This document shows positions 19,569 through 31,295 of a stretch of 64,000 nucleotides of DNA, in pieces (the first letter of the stretch is position 1; each line of letters begins with the position of its first letter). The notes under the pieces were generated by a model. It saw nothing but the letters and a program-made list of their open reading frames with translations. It ran no database searches and had not been told where the DNA came from. Made by a program: the position numbers and the translations under genes. Source of the stretch: Hoplostethus atlanticus. Its lineage: Eukaryota > Chordata > Actinopteri > Trachichthyiformes > Trachichthyidae. The DNA lies in the NCBI GenBank assembly GCA_034670405.1, contig JAXDDX010000298.1, forward strand, positions 186,001 through 250,000. Reading direction: 5' to 3'.

Positions 19569-19931
19569 TGGCGTGGGGGTCCGGTCATCATCACTGGCCT
19601 GAGACTTGGACTTCTTCCTCCGACAGAACGTGGCAGGAGTTGGGATATATTGTAAAGCAATGTAGAAGGTCACAAAGATGGGAATCAAGTCCCGATCCTA
19701 ACGTTCAGTATTACCCGAGCATGGACATGTATAGAAAACCATGTCAGATTACAACTCGAGTAACACGAACGGTGGAGTTGGTAGAGACAAAGAAACACAC
19801 TAAAGCGAACATGTGTTTCTCGGTCCTCTCATTAGAGGTGCCTGAATTGGCTGAGGTGCCACCCACACTGTGAGCACAAAACAAATATGATGTGGGGCTG
19901 CTACAAAACGCAGCCCTTGTGGAGGTGGTAC
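19569..19931 (+). other. Leader and short internal remnant between two LTRs
   Basis: The first ~65 bp match the leader after the 5' LTR; beyond that the sequence differs from 260 onward. A short open stretch (SMDMYRKPCQITTRVTRTVE, up to 19873) is visible but I cannot assign it. It ends in a weak purine-rich tract (GTGGAGGTGGTAC) before the next LTR start at 19932, so this is a ~360-bp internally deleted provirus. Confidence 0.5.
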
Positions 19932-20448
19932 TGTTGTAAATAATATGCTTTGTAATAAGCAATATAAGCTTTGTAATAAGCAGTATAATCAAGAGTGTGT
20001 GTGCAAAATGTTAAGTCTGCATAACTATAAAGTATGTTATGATAAGTCTGCATAAATATAAAAGTGTGTTTGATTAAGCATGTAACCTAAAAGATCATAA
20101 AGTAATCATAAAGTTTCAAAAAACAGTCTAAAAGTTTCCCCACAGTAATCATAAAGTTTAAAAAAATAAATACAGTCTGAGGCCTTCTCGCAATAAGGGT
20201 GTCCAAGGACGAGCTGCACAGGCCTCATTTTGATAAGAAGTACCTAGAAATAGACAGGCGGGGCATGCGCAGACAGGAGAGGCCCAGGTGGCCATAACGT
20301 AATGGTGAATGGGAAAGTCCCCAAAACTCCAAGTTTAACGGTTACGTAATGGTGAAAAACGGGAAAACGGGACCACCTACATGCCCACAAAGACCCCCCC
20401 ATAGGACCAAATTTGGCGTTTAGACACCATTATTTTCTTGCTGACAAA
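19932..20448 (+). repeat. Second LTR copy (U3), truncated before R
   Basis: It begins TGTTGTAAATAATATGC and repeats the U3 of the LTR at 18850 up to TTTTCTTGCTGACAAAG, then jumps directly into pol coding sequence. The TATA box, R and U5 are absent. Confidence 0.75.
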
Positions 20449-22020
20449 GTGGCAGCGGGCTTGCCAAAATGTCTGCGGGTGGTGGATGCAGCTGAACTAG
20501 CGGTAATGGCCTCCAGGGATCTGGTAGGCTATAATGATTTGACACTGTTAGTACCACATGCTGTTTCCATGATTCTGTTGGAACAAAAGACTGCCCACCT
20601 GTCCGCAGCAAGATGGCTCCGGTACAGTATAGTACTGCTAGAAATGCCTAATGTCACTGTCAAAAGATGCACTGTGCTTAACCCCGCCACACTCATGCCC
20701 ACACCAGATGATGGTGAACCTCATGATTGTGTGGCAGCTATTTCTGAAGTCTGTTCTCCTAGGCCCAATCTCAGTGAGATCCCACTAGAAAACCCTGACC
20801 TGGAGATCTTCGTGGATGGATCAGCCTCACGCAGCCCCGACACTGGCCTGAATAGAGCAGGGTACAGTGTGGTAACTATGTATGAAGTGTTAGAAGCAGA
20901 ACCACTACCAGGTAACTACTCAGCTCAAGCAGCAGAACTAAAAGCATTAACCCGAGCATGTCAGCTCTCGGAGGGTAAATCTGTTAATATCTACACAGAC
21001 AGCAGATATGCTTTTGGAGTTGTACATGATTTTGGCAGTGTGGAAGCATAGGAAGTTTCTCACCTCTACAGGTAAACCCATAGCTCACCACCGGCTGGTG
21101 GCGGAGTTGCTGGAGGCTATCCAGTTGCCAAAGGAAGTGGCAGTGTGTAAATGCGAGGCACATACACGAAACGAAGACCTGGTGTCACGAGGTAATGAAA
21201 GGGCGGATGCACAACAGGAAATGAAACCAGATGATGACGTGTTTGTGAGTACAGACACCCCAGTCACACCCACAGTTACATTACAGGAAATACACAGAAA
21301 TACAGATCCAAAAGAAAGACAAATCTGGAAACAAGCGGGCTGTGAGCACAGAGATGGCATCTGGTGGGGACCAAATGGCAAACCATGTTTACCAAAGTAT
21401 CTATTCCAGCATTTTGCTGTATTGGCACATGGGATTGACCATGTGTCAAAAGTGGGGATGTATACTGAAATAGCTAAGCACTGGTATACAAAGGGCTTTA
21501 CAAATTACTCACAAAATTTTTGTAAAAGATGCGTAATCTGTGCACAACACAACACAGGCCGGGGTCAACAGATGCCACCTAGTGCTCATCCTGCTCCAGA
21601 AGGTCCATTTGAACATCTTATGATGGATTTCATTGAACTAACCCCAAGCAGGGGGCAAGAAATATTGCTTGGTAATAGTGGACATGTTCTCTAAATGGGT
21701 AGAGGCATTCCCCTGCGGGAAGGCAGATGCGAGTTCAGTTGCTAAGGCGTTGCTAACAGAGATTATCCCTAGGTGGGGTATTCCAGTAAAAATCAGTAGT
21801 GACAACGGCAGCCATTTTGTCAACCAGGCATTGGATGAAATAAGCAGTTTTCTAGGCATAGATATGAAACACCACTGCTCCTATCACCCTCAAAGTGCAG
21901 GAGCCGTGGAAAGAGAAAACGGCACACTAAAAGCTAATTTGGCTAAATGTCATGCACAATCAGGATTGTCATGGGTAAAAGCGTTACCACTAGTTCTTAC
22001 AGGCATGCGCGCCAGTCTGA
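20449..22020 (+). pseudogene. pol: RNase H-integrase fragment of a second, related endogenous retrovirus
   Basis: It starts within the RT connection region, then RNase H (LEIFVDGSASRSPDTG, AAELKALTRACQL, VNIYTDSRYAFGV), a frameshift near 21045, the integrase zinc-binding region (HFAVLAHGIDHVSK, CKRCVICAQHNTG) and the core (HLMMDFIELTPS, ISSDNGSHFV, AGAVERENGTL), with another frameshift near 21660. The words differ throughout from the copy at 14235-17059, so it derives from a related but distinct family. It ends abruptly at about 22020 inside the integrase C-terminal half. Confidence 0.85.
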
Positions 22021-22110
22021 GACTTCTCCACTATCAGATTCCCCTTCACCCAGTTCATAAAACAATGCCAAAGCCTCTTCTACATTTAGTCTTCGGTTTG
22101 ATCTCTTCAT
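22015..22110 (-). pseudogene. Possible piggyBac transposase N-terminus fragment
   Basis: On the - strand a short stretch reads MKRSNRRLNVEEALALFYEL followed by an acidic run (EGESDSGEVSD), which is the style of piggyBac-family transposase N-termini. No terminal repeat or TTAA pair is seen and it overlaps the end of the integrase fragment by a few bases. Tentative. Confidence 0.25.
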
Positions 22111-22459
22111 CTTCTCTCTCTTCGTCCTCTTGATCCTCAAATAGCAGGCAATATAGCAGACAATGCTGACGCAATTCAAATAGGCTACTGCTCTGTGTTT
22201 CGGATTGAGATTTTACACTATGAACAAAGGGAATTATTGAAGAAAAACAATAAATATTGCTAAGCAACCTAAGACCCACGAAAAACCCAGCCAAAATGGA
22301 AACATTTGGTAATAATGTGGTATATGGACATAATGCGGTCCGAAGGTATAAGTGTTCAGAAATCTTTTGTCTTTTGATTTAGAACCTGCAAACCTTGTGA
22401 AAATAAAATTAACACATATTTAGGAAAAGTCATGGACTGGTGGTCTCATAGGCTACTCT
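22111..22459. other. Unassigned AT-rich stretch between retroviral fragment and gypsy gag
   Basis: It holds simple AT-rich sequence with several AATAAA-like words. No coding motif, inverted repeat or known repeat recognised. Confidence 0.3.
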
Positions 22460-23134
22460 TTATTTGAACAGAGATATTTGCAACAGAAAAACCCAAAAGG
22501 TCTGTGAGAGCGTCTTGGCGGTTCTAGTGTTAAACATGTCCTTCAAACGTGGGGTTTCACCCCGACCAATGTCCAGTGAACGAAACCTTCTTCTGTAGGT
22601 GTCAGCTGTGATCACATATTTAGCTAGAATAGCTTCCTTGACCTTGTCATAGTCTTCAGAATCGGAAATGTCCATGACAAGATGAATAGCCCACCCCTCC
22701 TTCGGCCAATGGCAGACAGTGGCCATTCTTTCTGTTGTCAGATAGTGTTCGATGTCATCCTCAGGAGCGAGTAGTATCAACTTGGGGTCTCTGTGGCGCA
22801 CCCTGCTGGCCGGCCTGGCTGGCCATCACCCCCATCGTCATCATCATCGCTCAGTTCTGTTCTCATATTCATCTCTTAATTCTGTCACCTGTGCTTGAAT
22901 CTGTTGAAACTGGTGCTGCATATTTTTCCATCTGTGCTCTTGACGCGTGGACTCTTTTTCCATCTGCTGATCTCTGGATGCTTGGGAGTGGACCAGAGAC
23001 TTCACCAGGCCTGTCAATTCCTCCAGCTTATCAGGATTTCTGGCTGCCACTACCCCTTGGTGGTCGGCTGAAGTACCTGGTTCCCCATCATCTGGCTCCT
23101 CATGGTTCTCTGTCTTCTTTGCACCTCTGGTCAT
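22460..23134 (-). pseudogene. gag: Gypsy gag fragment (second gypsy family)
   Basis: The first frame (23134-22844) is a charged, Gln-rich coiled-coil-like N-terminus (QEHRWKNMQHQFQQIQAQVTEL). After a frame change, 22801-22460 reads DDIEHYLTTERMATVCHWPK, EDYDKVKEAILAKYVITADT and YRRRFRSLDIGRGE, the SCAN-related Gag capsid pattern of a vertebrate gypsy group. The frames are separated by a ~40-bp disturbed region. The element has its 5' LTR and PBS to the right, and everything downstream of gag (pol, 3' LTR) is missing. Confidence 0.75.
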
Positions 23135-23160
23135 GGTGTTCTCCTCAATGTGCTGTCACA

Positions 23161-23179
23161 TCCCACCGCTGCCACCACT
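23161..23179 (-). promoter_or_regulatory. PBS-like sequence of the second gypsy element
   Basis: On the - strand, directly after the LTR end CTAACA, comes AGTGGTGGCAGCGGTGGGA, the position and style of a primer binding site in this group. I do not assign the tRNA. Confidence 0.5.
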
Positions 23180-23457
23180 TGTTAGATTGCCCAAGCAGTC
23201 AAGGAGGCAATTAAGAAGTCCAGGGTGATGTTCAGCATTTATTTTCTCATCGAATCTGCCTGACACCATCCAGCTTCCCCCTTGCACACAGACTGATTGC
23301 CTTATATAAGGATGTCTGCTCACATAATTGGCTGGCACATACTTAAGGGTTACTTCAGACATCCACACACATAAATATCCAGTAAACATTTACATAAGCC
23401 ATTACCAAAAATATATACAATCTTAATAAATATTTACACACCCAATATAACCTAACA
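23180..23457 (-). repeat. 5' LTR of the second gypsy element
   Basis: 278 bp with inverted ends TGTTAG...CTAACA. On the - strand it contains CCTTATATAAG, a TATA-like box. It lies immediately upstream of the PBS and the gag fragment. Confidence 0.75.
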
Positions 23458-23794
23458 GTAGTGTAGGAAGAAGACTTCAGGCTGGCGCTTTTTTCTTTTT
23501 TCCTCCTAGAGAACGCAACATTATTTATTCGCCAATTGAATGGTTACTGGATAATATTTTAAAAACATGCAATCATCATGAAGGTGATAGTGGGTACCCT
23601 CTATCGACTTGGCTCCGCAAACGCGCAGAATACAGCACAGAGAAGGTACAACGAAGCGCATAGTTGAGCCCGTTAAGTCATTGAGCGCACCATCAGGCTC
23701 CTGAAATCTTGTTGGAGCCTAGACAAATCTGCCTAGACAAATCTGGTGGCATTCTGTTATATAGGCCTGAGAAGGTGAGCGAGCTCCTTATCCT
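23458..23794. other. No recognisable feature
   Basis: Unique-looking sequence between the gypsy LTR and the LINE-like tail. No reading frame or repeat that I can support. Confidence 0.3.
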
Positions 23795-25151
23795 CTTTTA
23801 AATCCCTCTTAAAAACATTTTTATCAGTGTGTTTTCACAGGCTTTGTGGTCTGAATTCACTGTCAAGTCACTACTTAAAACCTATTTTTATACAAAGGCA
23901 TTTTCTTAACTCTTTTTTTATTGATTATTTTAATTATTTTATTTTACTCTCATATGTAGCTTCTTATGCTCAATGTTGTATAACGTTTAAACTGTTTTTA
24001 AATTGTTTTTATCATTTTGTTCATCCATTTTTATTTTGTCTTCTAAAGCACTTTGTAACTCTGTTTTGAAAAGTGCTATATAACTAAAGTTTATTATTAT
24101 TAGGGTTCAAACCCCGAAGGTGTAGAACCTATTGTTTTTCACCTCGGTTTATTAGGGTTCAAACCCTATTGTTTTTTCTTTGTAGTCTTATGCCGCGTCG
24201 CAAATTCCCGTGAGCTGGAATGAGCTAAAACCATGAAACTTGGCCCAATAACTGGAAATGATGTGCAAATGCTTCCCAAGAAACATGAGCCCAATCGGCC
24301 AGATGGTGGCACTGTAATTAAGGCCCAAAAGCGCAATTTTGGAAAGGCCACGCCCCTCACACAGTGACTCCGATTGACTTGAAATTTGACAGTTTGCAGA
24401 AACAAAATGGTTTGAACCCGCGAATCGCCGCTTGCGGCTATATTTTTTATTATTATTGTTATTAAGGTGTGCCGGATTATTAGGGCTTGCGCGGTTCTCC
24501 GCAATGTGGCATAGCGCAATGGTGTTCCTGCACCCGCTGACATTGTGCCAGATGACATGGCCCAGGATCTCATAGATGATGAATAAGCTCCTCCAGAGAT
24601 TGCATTACATGAACAAGTGATGCACCGTCTATAAACAGACCAGACAAACGGTATACTATTTTACTTTTTAAGTTCTTTTAATACAGTACACATTTCACTA
24701 AGTACATTTTTTTATATTGTGAACTTCTCTTGTTAAATGTTCTACTGCAGTAATAATGTCCCTCTGTGATTGCAGCACAGCATCACTTGCACGGCTGGGG
24801 CTTGGCTGACTGGACACCGTGGCCGAGCTGTGCGCACTGGAGACGCCGCTGGGGCCTGGCGCGCATTCTGTGGTGCCCCCCTCACCTCCACCAGCCACTG
24901 CCACACTTGAGATTGTGTCTAAATAAAATGGAACAAAATACTTCACTGGGAGGAGTAGTGGGAGGACATTGGGAGGAGTACGCGTGTACACAATTCACCG
25001 CAGGTCGGTATTTATAATGAGAAGACTGCGTACAAGGGTGCCCTGCACGGTTTTATAGATCTGAATATTTTCTTGCGTACGTAGATTCTGAGGTTTGTGA
25101 GTACTCAATGTTTTAGGACGGAATCTACACTGAGTTTTATAAATGAGGCCC
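23795..25151. mobile_element. Harbinger-type copy (left, one TIR) with LINE-like tail and inserted dispersed repeat
   Basis: The right end is TTTATAAATGAGGCCC at 25151. Upstream sequence mirrors the copy at 25612-27062 in inverse orientation. 24470-24585 (+) encodes the transposase C-terminus (RACAVLRNVA). 24698-24991 (-) is the end of a Harbinger-accessory (Myb-like) protein (VLQSQRDIITAVEHLTREVH). A LINE-like 3' tail (23795-24102, ending AAAGTTTATTATTATT) interrupts the transposase just before AAGGTGTGCC. A 355-bp dispersed repeat (24103-24457, AGGGTTCAAACC...CGCTTGCGGCTATA) sits inside that tail. The far Harbinger end is missing. Confidence 0.65.
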
Positions 25152-25154
25152 CTG

Positions 25155-25611
25155 GAGGTTCAGAAACGGAGGTGCCCTCTGTAGGGGGAAGAGCAGATTG
25201 CAGGCAAGAGGAATGACAGAATGGGCTCCAGCTAACAACCTTACCGGAGGACCAATCAAGATGGGGATTGTGCAACTTTAACCATGGGTGACCAAGAATG
25301 ACTGGAGCATGGGGAGAAGAGATGCGATGAAAACGGATCTGTTCACGGTGGTTACCAGAGAGGATGAGGAGCAAAGGTTTGGTCTGGTGTGTAACTCGGG
25401 CCAGGAGTCTCCCATCCAAGGCATTGGCATTCAGAGGGGAAGCAAGTGGTTCAACAGATATGTCGGCCTGGGAAGCAAGGTTCATGTCCAGAAAGTTTTC
25501 ATCAGCGCCAGAGTCCACTAATGCTAGCAGGGGTAAGGTTTCTTGGTTCCAACACAGGGTGGCTTTAAACTGCATACGTGGGAATGGAGACGTTGAAGCT
25601 TTACTCACCAG
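25155..25611 (-). pseudogene. Gypsy retropepsin fragment (third gypsy copy)
   Basis: On the - strand the frame reads PLLALVDSGADENFLD (the catalytic DSGA), then LLLILSGNHREQIRF and VILGHPWLKLHNPHLDWSSG (the closing ILG...W element and the conserved segment before RT). It is exactly bounded by two Harbinger ends, at 25151 and 25612. The gag zinc knuckle of probably the same copy is at 27066-27240, so the right-hand Harbinger split gag from pro. Confidence 0.8.
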
Positions 25612-27062
25612 GGGCCTCATTTATAAAACTTTGCGTAGATTCCATCCTAAAACATTGCGTACGCACAAACCTCAGAATCTACTAACGCAAGAAAATATTC
25701 AGATCTATAAAACCGTGCGGCGCACACCTGTACGCAGTCTTCTCTTTATAAATACCCACCTGCGGTGAATTGTGCGCCCGTGTACTCCTCCCAGTGTCCG
25801 CCCACTACTCCTCCCAGTGTCGTCCCACAATCATCCATAAATGGTCAATGCTAAATAGGTCATGAATATGCCAACATTGTTAAGCAGCCTTTGTTGGACT
25901 ATCAATGAGGGAAAGACAGAGAGACACCAGCTGCAAGAAAGGCGAAATTTGCGGAGTGCAAGATCGAGGTCCTCATCACTGAGGTTGAGCGCCGTAAAGG
26001 TGTACTGTTTGGGGCTCAGTAGAGGATCTGGGCCACATTGTGGAGAACAGCAGAAGCCCTAATAATCAGGCACACCTTAATAATAATAAAAATAAACTTT
26101 AGTTTAAGTTACAAACTGCTTTAGAAGACAAAATAAAAATAGTAGACAAACTGACGATGAACAAAATGAAAATAAGTTAAAATAATAAGTTAAGTTATTA
26201 AGTTATACAACATTGAGCATAAGGAGCTACATATGAGAGAGTAAAATATGCTTAGCCCCTCAGTTGTATTTTTGCCCCCTCAGTTTAAGCTTTATGTATC
26301 TATAGAATAAATATTTCCATAGGTGTATGCTAGGGCGTCCATAGTAGCCCACTGAAACGGAGCTGAGGAGATCGATAGACAGACAGACACGTCACTTAGT
26401 TCGGTTTCTCAGCCTGCTTGCTTTTCGTGGTGGTAAATACATTCCCCCCATTGTGGGGAGAGCGAGAGAGAGAGAGAGAGAGAGACTCCCCCTGCTGATT
26501 TTGACAGAGAATCGTTATCGTTCATAAATTCTCTGCAGTGCTTCGTTCTTATGTGAGTCTCTGATTAATAAACGTATTCTTTGATTTTGAACAGTAGCCT
26601 TATGTTGTTGTTCTTTAGCCTTTCTGAGGATATTGCATGGTTAAATCAATGAGTTTTATTTCATGAAAAACTGCCCCCTCAGTCACTTCATCCTGGCGCC
26701 GCCCGGTAAAATAATCAATAAAATAAGAGTTAAGAGAATGCCTTTGTATGAAAATAGGTTTTAAGTAGTAACTTAACAGATACAACAGACCACAATCCCT
26801 GTGAAATCACACTTATAAAACTATGTTTTTAAGAGGACTGAGCTTTATTTTGTGATCTCCCCATCGGGCGTCGCTGATTCCCGTGTCTGAAAAACTTTGC
26901 GGTGAGCTCTACGCATGGGTGAAAGGATGCGTAGAAGTGCGCACCTTTTACCGCATAGAATTTTTCTATAAATCCCGACGTTTGCGGTAAAATATGCGTA
27001 CGCACATTTCACCCCCGTTAACGCCACTTTTTTGGACGTAGCAACCTTTATAAATGAGGCCC
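25612..27062. mobile_element. Harbinger-type non-autonomous element with both TIRs and CAG target duplication
   Basis: The ends are GGGCCTCATTTATAAA (25612) and TTTATAAATGAGGCCC (27062), each flanked by CAG (25609-25611 and 27063-27065), a 3-bp duplication as expected for PIF/Harbinger. 25990-26075 (reverse) carries remnants of the transposase/Myb-like region. A LINE-like tail in inverse orientation (26077-26850, itself with an insertion at about 26262-26695 that includes a (GA)n run at 26461-26486) occupies the same site as in the left copy. It is inserted in a gypsy gag-pro fragment. Confidence 0.75.
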
Positions 27063-27065
27063 CAG

Positions 27066-27420
27066 CACCCCCACTCTTACTGGTGAGCCTTCTGTTTTGG
27101 CCGAAGAGAGCTGGCGGCAAGGAAATGGCCGGTCTGGCCGCAATACAGGCACTGACCCGCCTTCATTCTTCAGAGACGTTCGGCAGGAGAAGCTGGTTCT
27201 CGTGAGAGGTGGAGATGGGTAGCGAGAAATGGGCAAGGATGGTGGCCGGCTAACCCTCTCCCTACAGCACTCATGGAGGCGATTGTCAATCTTAAACCAA
27301 GGAGATAAGGGAGTTTAGATCGCTGGTCTTATCTCTAGTGGCTAACTTATCCCTAACATTATCACTGAGCCCGTTAAGAAATATCCCCTGAAGCTACGGG
27401 GACCCTGACGAAAGTGAAAT
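27066..27420 (-). pseudogene. gag: Gypsy gag fragment with zinc knuckle (third gypsy copy)
   Basis: On the - strand, 27400-27260 translates in pieces to the FLNGLSDNVRDKLATR-type end of a vertebrate gypsy Gag capsid. 27240-27070 holds a degenerate knuckle around CLYCGQTGHFLA in another frame. Several frameshifts are present. It continues into the protease fragment at 25611 once the Harbinger insertion is discounted. Confidence 0.6.
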
Positions 27421-28727
27421 GGATACTGACCTATTCTACTAAACTGAACTAGATGTACAGATCTACAGTATATGTCCCCACTATATGTTGTCATGTGATC
27501 TATTTTGTTGTCCTATAGGGTTTGACTGAGAGTTTTTCCTTGTCTTACATATTGTGGATGCTAACATGGAGGAGAGAGAAAAGGAGCCGGAGCGCGGCGA
27601 TGGGAATGACATGAGAGGAGATTGAACGTGCTATCCACCCTGTGGATTGATGAACAGTTTGGTGAACACAAGATTCACCAAACCTCCCACCCATGGCTAA
27701 TTTGGAAATTAATGAACTTTGGATGTGCAACTTGTATTCAGGTAACTTAGGCTCCCTGGGTCCCGAGAAAACTGCGGGCATGAAGCTAGCTAAAGAGTGG
27801 GTGACAGGCACTGTTACACTCTCTTACCTCTACCTACAATTTGGTGTAGCTGATAATGGTTTGTTGTTTACTGCATTAAAAGCCATTATAATATTTTAAG
27901 GACACCTATATATCAATAAATAATGATCAATTAACTTCTAAGATGTTTCAGTGAATTTTTGTTATCATGAAAGTGCTATTTCTTAAAATATTGTAAGATT
28001 TCTTATAATTATCCTTTTATTTCTGCTGTTTTAACTGCAGGCAAAACGATTTCAAACAGTGAAATTAGCATATATTCTGGGTCATACAGCAAAACAGTAA
28101 GTGTTGAACTGTACATACAATGATGAAAAAATTCAATAGTCTTATTTACTGTACATTACATTACAGTCATTTAGCAGACGTTTTTATCCAAAGCGATTTT
28201 GAAAGTGAAGATGAGAGTGAAGTCTGTTTTGCTTTGTGTGTCTAGTTGAAACTCCATTATGATTACAATGCAGACAGAGCATTTGACCTCAGTATTATGC
28301 TGCCTGCAAGTGCTCGTTGCAAATTCTTACTTCCGTGTTACTACTTACTTTCTACTTTGTATCCTATAAGTATTCACAAAAAATGTGTGACAACTAAAAG
28401 TTAAACAGAGTGAAAATAGAAACATGCAGCAATACTAATCTCTTACATAGAATACCAAAGAACATGGGTGTCATAGAAAACTTACTCTGTTTTTCAGTCT
28501 TACTTCAAGGACCACTTGAAGGCACTTGGCTTCAAGTGCTCCTTGAAGTAAGGCAATTTTGCTTTCAAAATAAAAGCATAAAATTAGTCATGCCTAAAAA
28601 ACAGTAAGTATTAGGGTGTACAGAACAACAAAAATGAGAATACTCAGCGAAATCATAACATGAATGAGTGAAACTGTTAAATATAAAACTATTAAATAGA
28701 TACTAAGAAGACCATATTGTATTGTAT
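27421..28727. other. Intergenic, mostly unassigned; short hAT/SINE-like tail
   Basis: No gene recognised. At about 28143-28192 lies ACATTACAGTCATTTAGCAGACG...CCAAAGCGATTT, a short piece of a dispersed element very common in fish genomes. 28495-28555 holds an imperfect inverted repeat (CTTGAAGGCACTTGGCTTCAAG). The rest is AT-rich. Confidence 0.4.
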
Positions 28728-28999
28728 TGTACTGGGGCGGCTGTGGCTCAGGAGGTAGAGCGGGTCGGCCTCCAATCAGAAGATCGGAGGTTCGATCCCC
28801 GGCTCCTCCAGTCTGCATGTCGAAGTGTCCTTGGGCAAGACACTGAACTCCAAATTGCTCCCGATGGTCAGGCCAGCACCTTGCATGGTAGCTCACTGCC
28901 ATCGGTGTGTGAGTGTGTGTGTGAATGGGTGAATGAGAGGCATACATTGTAAAGCGCTTTGGATAAAAGCGCTATATAAATGCAGTCCATTTACCATTT
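28728..28999 (+). repeat. tRNA-derived SINE with LINE-like tail
   Basis: The head resembles a tRNA gene with A and B boxes (GGCTCAGGAGGTAGAGCGGG and GGTTCGATCCCCGG). It is followed by a conserved body (TGTCCTTGGGCAAGACACTGAA), a short GT-rich run, and a tail AAAGCGCTTTGGATAAAAGC with GCTATATAAATGCAG, shared with LINE 3' ends. The tRNA part lacks a proper 3' acceptor end, so it is a SINE rather than a tRNA gene. Confidence 0.85.
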
Positions 29000-29039
29000 A
29001 CCATTTGTGGTGCATGGTATTTCCTTATGAAGGAGAACT

Positions 29040-30830
29040 TAGGCCTGAGTCTAGAAACACCCCAGCTCCTAGTGTTAAGGCAGTCAGAATAATGCTCCAC
29101 AGAAATACCCTGTTGAACCATCTTGAAAATTATATTGGTATCCGGGGATCAGCACTTTCTTGGTTTAGGTCCTATCTACTCGATATATCACACCACGTCT
29201 TTTACAACAACATAACCTCAGAGTGTTGCAATATGGACTTTGGTGTGCCACAAGGCTCTGTCCTACGACCACTACTATTCTCTATCTATATGTTACCACT
29301 CGGTGACATCATTCGCAAATTTGGCATTAACTTCCACTGTTACGCTGATACGCACATTTACATACCCGTCAAACCAACCGATAACACCCAATTTCAAAAA
29401 TGAAAGGCCTGCCTATCGGAGGTCAAATGTTGGATGTCCCTAAACTTCTTACTACTTAATGGAAACAAAACTGAGATGCTGATTGTAGGACCAGCTAGAC
29501 ATAGACATTTGTTTGAGAATAGTACTCTAAATTTTGATAGTTGTGTAATCTCCCAGAGCCCATACATTAAAAACTTTGGGGTAAAATTCAACCCTACCCT
29601 CTCATTCGAGTTGCATATTAAGGAGACCATCTTCGCCCAGATTCGACCCATGCTAACAGAGGCAGATGCAGAAATTTTAGTATCATCGAGAATCGACTAT
29701 TGCAATGTCCACTTTTTGGGCTTACCTACTGGGCGCACTAAAAAACTACAACTGGTCCAGTATGCTGCTGCCAGAATCCTGACCAAAACTAGGAAATTCG
29801 ACCATATAACGCCAATCCTATCCTCATTACACTGGCTACCAATTCATGCCAGGTGTGACTTCAAGGTGCTTTTACTTACATATAAATCATTACATGGGAT
29901 GGCACCGTCCTACTTATCAGATCTGATTAAACCATATAAACCGCCACGCGCCCTCAGATCACAGGTCGCAGGCTACCTATCTATCCCAGCAGTCAAAAAG
30001 AAAACTTCAGGTAACAGAGCCTTTTCTTACCGGGCTCCCTATCTCTGGAACAGTCTGCCTGCCTCAATCAGAGAGGCAGGCTCTATTGAAGTCATTAAGT
30101 CAAGGCTAAAAACCCATTTATTCTCTTTATCATTTGACCAGCCTTGAGGGAGTGGCTCAGTCTCTTTTCAGCGTAAGGCTAGACCAGTTAGTTCATCCTA
30201 GCTCAGGTTCCTGCCGATGGATACTAGCATCCTGCCTACATGTCCTATTCTCCTGGTTTACCTGTTCCTATCCACTGATGGTCATGTTTGTCTGTGTGAG
30301 TGAGAGTGCGTGTATGGGTGTGTGTGGGTGTGTCTCCTATCTGTTCCAGGCTGCAGCTCGGCAGAGTTGGCGTCTGCCTGGTCCCCCACTCCTAGGACAA
30401 TGCTGAATGAGCGGGTATTGCGTTCTCCTATCTGGGCAGTGTTGGCGCCTGCGTGGTCCCCTAGTCCTATGATGACACTGACTGAGCTGCCGTTTGCTGT
30501 GATGCCCCACATCAGATCTGGATGTCCCACCATAATACATTTTTATGCATTGTGTATACGCTGCTTGCCCAAACTCGGCATCTATTGCATGCCCAACCGC
30601 CCTGGTAGGGGGATCCCTCTCTGAGTAGTCCCTCCCGAGGTTTCTTCCAATTTTTCCTTAAAAGGTTTTTTCAGGAGTTTTTCCTTGTCCTCTGTTGAGG
30701 GTCCAAGGCTGGGATGTTGTGTACTAACCATTTGTTTCACATGTTGGGCACTGTGAAGCCCTTAGAGACTGTAACGGTGATGAAGGGCTATACAAATAAA
30801 TGTGATTTGGTTTGATTTGTTGCCACATGT
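29040..30830 (+). mobile_element. 5'-truncated L2-like LINE
   Basis: 29080-29403 and 29434-30147 encode the second half of a LINE reverse transcriptase: GVPQGSVLRPLLFSIYMLPL, then a degenerate catalytic box (CYADTHIYIPVKP, where YADD is expected), then after a frameshift near 29400 the thumb and C-terminal part (SLHWLPIHARCDFKVLLLTY, RAFSYRAPYLWNSLPASIRE). The 3' UTR ends in GTGATTTGGTTTGATTTG, a short tandem tail as in L2-group elements. The endonuclease and RT N-terminus are missing (5' truncation is usual for LINEs). The frameshift and damaged box make it inactive. Confidence 0.85.
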
Positions 30831-30969
30831 TAAGCTGTCAAAGAACACCACACTAAGATCTATATTTATTGTGTCTATATAGGTCTATTTATGGTGGGTT
30901 ATTCTGACCGACCTCACTCTGTAGTCTTTAGGAATAATTGTACCACTGAACCTGGTTAAAACTTATATA

Positions 30970-31002
<33 letters not shown>
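30970..31002. repeat. (TA)n microsatellite
   Basis: An alternating TA run (GTATATATATATATATA...) about 300 bp upstream of the receptor start codon. Confidence 0.8.
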
Positions 31003-31005
<3 letters not shown>

Positions 31006-31295
31006 TCCCTGGATATTATTAGCAGCCCTGTATAGCCCTGCATAGCCCTTCATGGCTATTAATATGTGCTATGAAAAAAACAGCATCCTTATTTTCATTT
31101 AAATACCTTAAATACATTCTTTACTTTCTCTTCTGTGAATTACTCAAAAACAGGGTTTTTTTGACACAGGGTTTTATTTTGAAGGTTGTAACCACAAGGT
31201 TGACACTGGTGGACAGGACAACCATTCTCTCCAAAATATCTCTCACTGTGCTGTATAAACTGGGAGTCACCACTGCGTTCAAACTGTGTCTGACA

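Noticed and set aside
28735-28812. Functional tRNA gene
   Set aside because: A and B boxes are present but no cloverleaf acceptor end; a SINE body and LINE-like tail follow.
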